64,000 nt of DNA, taken from positions 186,001-250,000 of the forward strand of contig JAFYLZ010000004.1 in the NCBI GenBank assembly GCA_017556795.1. The letters are read 5' to 3'. This document shows positions 57,807-64,000 of the stretch, in pieces. The translations under genes were made by a program, and so were the position numbers. Position 1 is the first letter of the stretch. Each line of letters opens with the position of its first letter. Origin of the DNA: Candidatus Saccharimonadota bacterium. Lineage in GTDB: Bacteria > Patescibacteriota > Saccharimonadia > Saccharimonadales > Saccharimonadaceae. Below the pieces are notes generated by a model. That model was given only the letters and a program-made list of their open reading frames with translations, did not search any database and was not told where the DNA came from.

Positions 57807-58802
57807 TTATTTTGCCAGTGCGGCAAGCACCTTGCCATAATAAGAATCCTGAGATCTAGAAGCAAGAAAAATCTTTTCATCGCGAGTAAGCTGATCGGTG
57901 TAATAAAACGCCTTAAGCACCAGCGCAGCATTGCGATAACGGAGCTTGCGTAAAGCTGTTTTTGCAATGTCCAACATGCGTTCTGCGATTTCGCCAGAGT
58001 AAGCCATGCCGGGCATAGGCATAAAGAGCTGTTTCAGCCACCAGTGCCGTTTTCCATTCACCGGTAATTTCTTAAACAGAACTTTCGCAACCCTGGGAGC
58101 GCTAGCGCGCATCAGGTCGTCGCCGAAAAACAGACCCAGAAACGGCAATTGATTGATTCTGATATGGAGTTCGTCCTTGTCGATTTCGCCCAGACCAACC
58201 TTTCGGTTGTTGTTCAGGATGCAAAAGACTAATTCGTCCCAACCATCATTAATGTGCTGGTTCAGCGGTATGATGGGTTTCGAGTTACCAATCAGTCGTT
58301 CAAGAAGCCTAAAGTTCCCAAACCTTGCATCATCCAGAAAGAGCCTGTTGCCTTCGGTGTCTGCGACGCAATGATAAGAGAGTTGGCCGAGCTTCCTCTC
58401 TGTTATTCTTTTAAATTGAATAGCGGCGGAACCTTGTAACTTGGCGTGTCGGTTGTGAATGACCCCCCACATCCCGGTCGTTGCCTGACAGTTCTCCGGA
58501 AAAAACGCACAAGAATTCTCTAACCAAACCTGTTCGAATACGTAGAAAATCGCGCTCTGATTCGGGTCTTGCGACAACTTATAGAAACCCATACCAGCGA
58601 CTTGGCCGTACTCATCTGGAATAAGTTTGCCTACTATATACCGAATTGTATTTTCCTTAGTAAGGCGCGCGTCTTTATAGAGCTCTTTGCATGTTCCGGT
58701 AAAGGTCATGTCGTCCTCTATCTCAACCTCCATCATGAATCCTGGTGCCACTATCTTTCCGTATTGTTCAAAAAATCCCGTAATTTTAAACAACTTGCCC
58801 AT
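57807..58802 (-). CDS. Hypothetical accessory protein (331 aa)
   Basis: Unknown soluble protein. The start is ATG 58802, preceded by GAGGAGGTGG; a frame start three codons upstream overlaps that site. The N-terminal half is beta-rich with LFKITGFFEQYGKIVAPGFMMEVE; the C-terminal half has basic helical segments (RMLDIAKTALRKLRYRNAALVL). It has its own promoter, TTGACC-17-TAGAAT (58843-58871), divergent from that of the next gene. Confidence 0.65.
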   Translation of the reverse strand: MGKLFKITGFFEQYGKIVAPGFMMEVEIEDDMTFTGTCKELYKDARLTKENTIRYIVGKLIPDEYGQVAGMGFYKLSQDPNQSAIFYVFEQVWLENSCAFFPENCQATTGMWGVIHNRHAKLQGSAAIQFKRITERKLGQLSYHCVADTEGNRLFLDDARFGNFRLLERLIGNSKPIIPLNQHINDGWDELVFCILNNNRKVGLGEIDKDELHIRINQLPFLGLFFGDDLMRASAPRVAKVLFKKLPVNGKRHWWLKQLFMPMPGMAYSGEIAERMLDIAKTALRKLRYRNAALVLKAFYYTDQLTRDEKIFLASRSQDSYYGKVLAALAK

Positions 58803-58842
58803 TACATCCACCTCCTCGTCTCATGAGCACTTGACTACTGTT

Positions 58843-58871
58843 ATTCTAACATTTTTAAGAGAAGAGGTCAA
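58843..58871 (-). promoter_or_regulatory. Promoter of the 57807 gene
   Basis: TTGACC (58866-58871) and TAGAAT (58843-58848), 17-bp spacer. Confidence 0.55.
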
Positions 58872-58889
58872 TTGCCACCCCTGTCGAAA

Positions 58890-58918
58890 TTGACTTTTTC
58901 CCCGAAACGTGCTATAAT
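58890..58918 (+). promoter_or_regulatory. Promoter of the 58970 gene
   Basis: TTGACT (58890-58895) and TATAAT (58913-58918), 17-bp spacer, GTGC before the -10; the leader starts with a GCGCACC/GGTGCG hairpin. Confidence 0.7.
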
Positions 58919-58969
58919 AAGAATAGGCGCACCGAAGGGTGCGTACTCGCTTTTTAGGAGGAATGTTTT

Positions 58970-59437
58970 ATGAAGTTGTGGTATTATGATTTTTTGTATC
59001 TACAGGAAAGCACTGTTAGGGTGATTATGGCTGGCTTGTCGCTGGACGAAGTGCCAGAGGCGTTTAAGCAGGCTCTAGAGCAACCCTATAACAGGACCGC
59101 CCTTGCGGACGCTAGGGGTCTGGCCTTTAGCTGTTGCTTTAAAGACAAGAAAGTCATCGAATGGATCAATTCGCAGTCCTGGATTCTCGACTATGGTCAG
59201 TTTGAAGACAGCCTCGAGGAGGACGTTGCAAAATATCGAGACGAGCTAGTCGACGAAAATGCAGAGAGGTTCGATGAGTTTTCTCGACTGGAGCTAAAAG
59301 AGCGAGAAGCAAAAGCGGATGAATTCTATCGCGGCATCAGGTTGAATGACCTTGAAGCCGCCGAAGCGACAACGTTGCTGCAGTATAAGAGAAAGGAAGT
59401 GTCCTTTATATTCCCATACAACTACGCAGCAGGCTAA
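58970..59437 (+). CDS. Hypothetical acidic accessory protein (155 aa)
   Basis: Unknown soluble, strongly acidic protein with a helical core (FEDSLEEDVAKYRDELVDEN) and a short aromatic C-terminus. AGGAGG lies eight or so bases before the ATG. It has its own promoter and terminator and is the last accessory gene before rpoC. Confidence 0.65.
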   Translation: MKLWYYDFLYLQESTVRVIMAGLSLDEVPEAFKQALEQPYNRTALADARGLAFSCCFKDKKVIEWINSQSWILDYGQFEDSLEEDVAKYRDELVDENAERFDEFSRLELKEREAKADEFYRGIRLNDLEAAEATTLLQYKRKEVSFIFPYNYAAG

Positions 59438-59443
59438 CATTCC

Positions 59444-59465
59444 GGGGTCACCGTTTGGTGACCCC
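59444..59465 (+). terminator. Terminator of the 58970 gene
   Basis: GGGGTCACC/GGTGACCCC hairpin followed by TTTTT. Confidence 0.8.
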
Positions 59466-59488
59466 TTTTTCTTGCCGCAAAATACAAA

Positions 59489-59513
59489 AATCCACCCATT
59501 TGCAGGGTGGATT
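59489..59513 (-). terminator. Terminator of the rpoBC operon
   Basis: AATCCACCC/GGGTGGATT hairpin followed by TTTTG on the minus strand. Confidence 0.75.
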
Positions 59514-59547
59514 TTTTACCTTTAGAAAGAGGCGCTAGACAAAGCGA

Positions 59548-62500
59548 TTAGGCGATGTCGGCGATTTCCTCTTCGGTTGGTTCGCCTTCAGAGACGAGTT
59601 CTTCGGTCTCGATTGGCTTGACGCCAGTACCTACAGGGATCTTGCGACCGATAATGACGTTCTCTTTGAGACCATTGAGGTGGTCGACGCGGCCGTTGAT
59701 AGCAGCGTTAATGAGAACACGGGTCGTATCCTGGAAGGATGCAGCAGACAAGAACGAATCGGAGAAGATAGAGACTTTGGTGATACCGAGGAGCAAGTTG
59801 GTCCAGGTAGCTGGGGTCTTGCCGGCGGCTTCGAGTCTCTTGTTCTCGGTGATAGCAGCGGCTTTGGAGACAATGTCGCCAGAGACGAAGGTAGAATCAC
59901 CTGGTTCGTTAATTTGAACACGTGAGAACATCTGGCGGACGAGAATCTCAAGGTGTTTTGGTGAGATTTCGTGGCCCTGAGCGGCGTAAACGTTAAGAAC
60001 ATCGTTCATAATGTAGCGTTCAGCAGCTTCGATGCCTTTGTACTTCATCAAGTCTTGGAGGTTCAAAGAACCAGTGGTGAGGCGATCACCAGCGGTAACC
60101 GTGTCGCCAGATTTGACGAGAAGTTCAGCATCGCCAGGGATTTCGACGCGGACTGGAGCAGTAGCAGCAGCCACGAGGACGATAGCGTCTTTGACGAGTT
60201 CGACAATACCGTCGAATTTAGCCTTGATAGCAGCTTTCTTGCCGTCTTTCTTGGCAAGGGTAGCACCGGCTTTAACGCTTTGACCATCCTTAACCTCTGG
60301 TTTGCGGCCTTCGAGTTCGAAACGAGCAACTTCGCCAGATTGTGGGGTGATTTGAACCACATAGTGGTTGCCATCTTCCCAAGCCTCGACCGTACCGTCG
60401 ATGGTAGCGATGTAAGCTTGACCTTTCGGGCTGCGGGCTTCGAGAAGCTCTTCAACACGAGGAAGACCACGGGCGATTGCACCAGAACCTGCCACACCAG
60501 AACCGTGTTTGGTATCGAGGGTAAGCTGGGTACCTGGTTCACCAAGGGATTGAGCGGCGATCACACCGACTGGCTGGTTGGCAGCTACGAGCTCACGGGT
60601 AGACATGTCGACACCGTAAGACTTGCATGGGATGCCGTTAACAGCAGTGGTTGAAAGCACGGATTGAATCTTAACAGATTGAATCTTTTCGTCCTCATCG
60701 ATTTGGGCGGCGATGTCGTTGGTGATGAGTTCATCAGCTTCGACATAGCCTGGGACAGCTTCGGCGGCGTAGCGACCAGCGATCCAAGCCTTGAATGGCA
60801 CGCCAGATTGTTCGGAATCCGAACGATTGACGGTGTAGCCTGGGTCTTCGGCCTCTTCGTCAGTAGTGAAGACGTCTTGGGAAACATCAACGAGACGACG
60901 GGTGAGGTAACCAGAGTCAGCAGTACGAAGAGCGGTAGACACCTGACCTTGACGTGCACCACGAGTGGCGATGAAGGATTCGAGGGTGTTGAGACCTTTC
61001 TTGTAGCTCGACTTAACTGGGAGCTCGATTTCGTTGTTGTTAATATCCACCATGATACCAATCTCAGCAGAAGCGAGCTTGATGTTGGAAATGTTACCAC
61101 GGGCGCCGGAGTTAACCATCACAGCGATGTCGGTATCCATCTCAGCAAGTTTGCTCTGGAGGAAGTCAGAAATCTTCTTATCGATATCACGCCAGTTGGC
61201 GATGGTGAGCTTGTAACGCTCTTCCTCGGTAACGAGACCTTCGTTGAATTGCTCCTGAATAAGAGCGGTCTTGGCGTCACCTTCGGCGAGGAAGTCATCG
61301 ATTTCGTCGTAGGTTGGGTAATCATCTTTAGCGGTCGAGATAGAAGCGATAGTTTCATACTCGAAGGCGAGATCCTTGAGGGCGTCAGCGGTTTTAACTG
61401 TCACGTCAGCACCGTACATATCAAAGATGTTAGCCATGACCTTAGAAAGGTGTTTCTTGGTCTGGACGGCGTTATCGTATGGGTAATCTTTTGGCAAGAT
61501 TTCGTTAAAGATCACGCGGCCGAGGGTTGTATCACGAATTTCACGCTTAGCAAACACGCGAATTGGAGTTTGAAGGTGAATGATTCCCTGGTCGTAGGCG
61601 AGTTCAGCTTCGTAGACCGAAGAGAAGGCCTTTGGATCGCCTTGGTCAGTACCTGGCTTGTCGTAAGTGAGGTAGTAAGCACCAAGCACGACGTCCTGGT
61701 AAATAGCAAGCACCGGAGCACCATCGGCTGGCTTCAAGAGGTTCTTGTCAGCAGCCATGAGTTCACGAGCCTCAGCCTGAGCAGCGTCAGAAAGTGGTAG
61801 GTGAACGGCCATCTGGTCACCATCGTAGTCGGCGTTGAAGCCTGATGCTACGAGTGGATGAAGTTTGATAGCTTTACCATCGATAAGGCGTGGTTGGAAG
61901 GCCTGAACAGACAAACGGTGAAGGGATGGTGCACGGTTGAGGAGCACGTATTTACCCTTAATCACTTCGTCCAAAGCATCCCAGACGACAGTTTCTTTGG
62001 CTTCGATCAAGCGAGAAGCTGAGCGGATGTTGTTGGCGTGTTCGTTAGCAATGAGCCAAGAAATGACGAACGGCTTAAAGAGCTCAAGTGCCATTTGTTT
62101 TGGCAAACCACATTCGTTGAGACGAAGTTCTGGACCAACCACAATCACTGAACGACCAGAGTAGTCAACACGTTTACCGAGAAGGTTCTGGCGGAAACGA
62201 CCTTGCTTACCTTTGAGGAGGTCAGAAAGTGATTTAAGTTTGCGGCGGCCGTTACTAGAGCTGGCAGCGTGAGAAGCAGAGTTGTCGATAAGAGCATCGA
62301 CGGCTTCTTGGAGCATGCGCATCTCGTTGCGGCAGATAACTTCTGGAGCGTTGAGGTCGAGAAGTTTGCGCAAACGGTTATTACGGTTGATGACGCGGCG
62401 ATAGAGATCGTTCAAATCTGAAGTAGCGAAGCGGCCACCAGGAAGAGCAATCATTGGGCGTAGATCTGGTGGGATTACTGGAATGACAGTGAGCACGAGA

Positions 62501-63369
62501 TCGGTTGGTTTGATGCCGGCAGACTGCATGCCTTCGAGAGTTTTAAGACGTTTTTGAATCTTTTTCTCTTTTTGGCCTTTAGCTTCGGCAGCTTCTTTGT
62601 GAAGCTCTTCAATCAACTGGTCAAGATCGATTTCGTCGAGCATTTTCTTGATGGCGGTAGCGCCCATCTCGACAGTAATCAAATCTTCGTATTCTTCTGG
62701 TAAGTTGCGATATTCAACTTCGGTGATCGTGCCACCTTTCTTGAATGATTCGAGCATAGCCTTGCGGGATTGGTAATCAGATTCGAGTTCAGCCAATTCT
62801 TTGGTCTGTGCTTCGGCAAGAGCCTTCACGTCGCCATCTTTGGCTTCTTTCTCGTAGCGGAGGCGAATAGCTTCGCGACCGGCGATAGTTTGATTCTCGA
62901 GAGCTTCGAGAGTCTTAGCAATCTCATCATCCTTAGCTTCGGTAATCAAATAGGTTGCAAAGTAGACAACTTTTTCGATGTTCTTGACGGTGATGTCAAG
63001 GAGCAAGCTAATTGCAGATGGCGTACCACGCATGAACCAGATGTGAGCCACTGGTGCAGCAAGGGAGATATGACCCATACGTTCGCGGCGGGCGATAGAT
63101 TTAGTAACGAGGTTACCTTCCTTATCGACGGCAGCTTCACGAGAGCGTACGCCTTTTAGTTTTGAATCATGTGGATTGATATCTTTGGTTGGACCGAAGA
63201 TACGTTCGCAGAAGAGACCATCACGTTCCGGTTTTTGGGTGCGGTAGTTAATGGTTTCTGGTTTGGTAACTTCGCCATAGCTCCAGTTTAAGATGTCGTC
63301 CGCATTGGCCACTGTAAGACGGATTGAATCAAAGTCAGAGGCGCTGATAAAATTATCCATCCAAGCCAT
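59548..63369 (-). CDS. rpoC: RNA polymerase beta' subunit, without zinc ligands
   Basis: The 1273 residues carry the beta' core: the catalytic loop is FNADYDGDQMAVH (Tyr replaces the usual Phe of NADFDGD), and GVIAAQSLGEPGTQLTL begins the trigger-loop region. Both structural zinc sites appear lost. In the N-terminal finger the four cysteines are missing (GPTKDINPHDSKLKGVRS), and in the second site NGIPCKSYG replaces NGxCxxCYG. It follows rpoB by one base. The C-terminus is acidic. Confidence 0.97.
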   Translation of the reverse strand: MAWMDNFISASDFDSIRLTVANADDILNWSYGEVTKPETINYRTQKPERDGLFCERIFGPTKDINPHDSKLKGVRSREAAVDKEGNLVTKSIARRERMGHISLAAPVAHIWFMRGTPSAISLLLDITVKNIEKVVYFATYLITEAKDDEIAKTLEALENQTIAGREAIRLRYEKEAKDGDVKALAEAQTKELAELESDYQSRKAMLESFKKGGTITEVEYRNLPEEYEDLITVEMGATAIKKMLDEIDLDQLIEELHKEAAEAKGQKEKKIQKRLKTLEGMQSAGIKPTDLVLTVIPVIPPDLRPMIALPGGRFATSDLNDLYRRVINRNNRLRKLLDLNAPEVICRNEMRMLQEAVDALIDNSASHAASSSNGRRKLKSLSDLLKGKQGRFRQNLLGKRVDYSGRSVIVVGPELRLNECGLPKQMALELFKPFVISWLIANEHANNIRSASRLIEAKETVVWDALDEVIKGKYVLLNRAPSLHRLSVQAFQPRLIDGKAIKLHPLVASGFNADYDGDQMAVHLPLSDAAQAEARELMAADKNLLKPADGAPVLAIYQDVVLGAYYLTYDKPGTDQGDPKAFSSVYEAELAYDQGIIHLQTPIRVFAKREIRDTTLGRVIFNEILPKDYPYDNAVQTKKHLSKVMANIFDMYGADVTVKTADALKDLAFEYETIASISTAKDDYPTYDEIDDFLAEGDAKTALIQEQFNEGLVTEEERYKLTIANWRDIDKKISDFLQSKLAEMDTDIAVMVNSGARGNISNIKLASAEIGIMVDINNNEIELPVKSSYKKGLNTLESFIATRGARQGQVSTALRTADSGYLTRRLVDVSQDVFTTDEEAEDPGYTVNRSDSEQSGVPFKAWIAGRYAAEAVPGYVEADELITNDIAAQIDEDEKIQSVKIQSVLSTTAVNGIPCKSYGVDMSTRELVAANQPVGVIAAQSLGEPGTQLTLDTKHGSGVAGSGAIARGLPRVEELLEARSPKGQAYIATIDGTVEAWEDGNHYVVQITPQSGEVARFELEGRKPEVKDGQSVKAGATLAKKDGKKAAIKAKFDGIVELVKDAIVLVAAATAPVRVEIPGDAELLVKSGDTVTAGDRLTTGSLNLQDLMKYKGIEAAERYIMNDVLNVYAAQGHEISPKHLEILVRQMFSRVQINEPGDSTFVSGDIVSKAAAITENKRLEAAGKTPATWTNLLLGITKVSIFSDSFLSAASFQDTTRVLINAAINGRVDHLNGLKENVIIGRKIPVGTGVKPIETEELVSEGEPTEEEIADIA

Positions 63370-63370
63370 A

Positions 63371-64000
<630 letters not shown>

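Noticed and set aside
52399-59466. Prophage
   Set aside because: No integrase, terminase, portal, capsid, tail or lysis gene is recognisable, and genes are separate transcription units in both orientations.
59600-62200. Long plus-strand frames opposite rpoC (such as 60664-61800)
   Set aside because: They are antisense shadows of strongly conserved rpoC codons; their proteins have no recognisable features, promoter or ribosome binding site.

Overview
The window reads as a compact bacterial chromosome segment with moderate GC and the standard genetic code (TGA is used as a stop). The best fit is a Candidatus Saccharibacteria (TM7, Patescibacteria/CPR) genome from an anaerobic, probably gut or rumen, community. 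This assignment is an inference. It rests on the very reduced gene set (a class III anaerobic ribonucleotide reductase, a two-gene SufC-SufB system, a membrane pyrophosphatase), sortases, protein divergence, zinc-ligand-free versions of core proteins, and a choloylglycine-hydrolase-type enzyme.

Layout. 0-6 kb: FtsX/MacB-type ABC transporter, rubrerythrin, sortase, SprT-like protease, small kinase, anchored serine hydrolase, tRNA-Trp, rpmG. 6.4-7.0 kb: a gene-free stretch with a perfect consensus promoter, many hairpins and a terminator, read here as a ~580-nt structured RNA. 7.1-14.3 kb: a small unknown gene, UvrD-like helicase-nuclease, gpsA, nrdG, nrdD with a pair of NrdR boxes. 14.4-17.1 kb and 19.6-21.8 kb: unknown accessory genes among tRNAs. 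21.8-27.7 kb: sufB/sufC, choloylglycine hydrolase, hppA. 27.7-29.1 kb: accessory genes, including an alphaCTD/sigma-region-4 hybrid. 29.3-37.7 kb: prfA, prmC, lepB, rmuC, TPR protein, holB-like, RluA-family synthase, trpS. 38.0-40.3 kb: two accessory genes. 40.4-44.2 kb: thyA-folA-glyA and two paralogous membrane proteins. 45.0-51.3 kb: rpsI-rplM-rplQ-rpoA-rpsD-rpsK-rpsM-rpmJ-infA-sortase-secY. 52.4-59.4 kb: the largest accessory island, with a second alphaCTD/sigma-4 hybrid and a protein built from about 70 G-[FY]-[DN]-x-x repeats. 59.5-64 kb: rpoC and the 3' part of rpoB.

Two modes of expression are visible. Many housekeeping genes have an extended -10 (TGnTAYAAT) placed exactly six bases before ATG, so the start codon should be the +1 base (leaderless mRNA). 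The accessory genes instead have TTGAC-type -35 and TATAAT-type -10 boxes with exactly 17 bp between them, a leader often starting with a hairpin, a strong Shine-Dalgarno sequence and usually their own terminator. The two alphaCTD/sigma-4 proteins are natural candidates for regulators of this second class. No integrase, transposase, phage structural gene, CRISPR array or rRNA gene was found. Three tRNA genes are followed by partial copies of their own 3' ends, which look like old integration scars.
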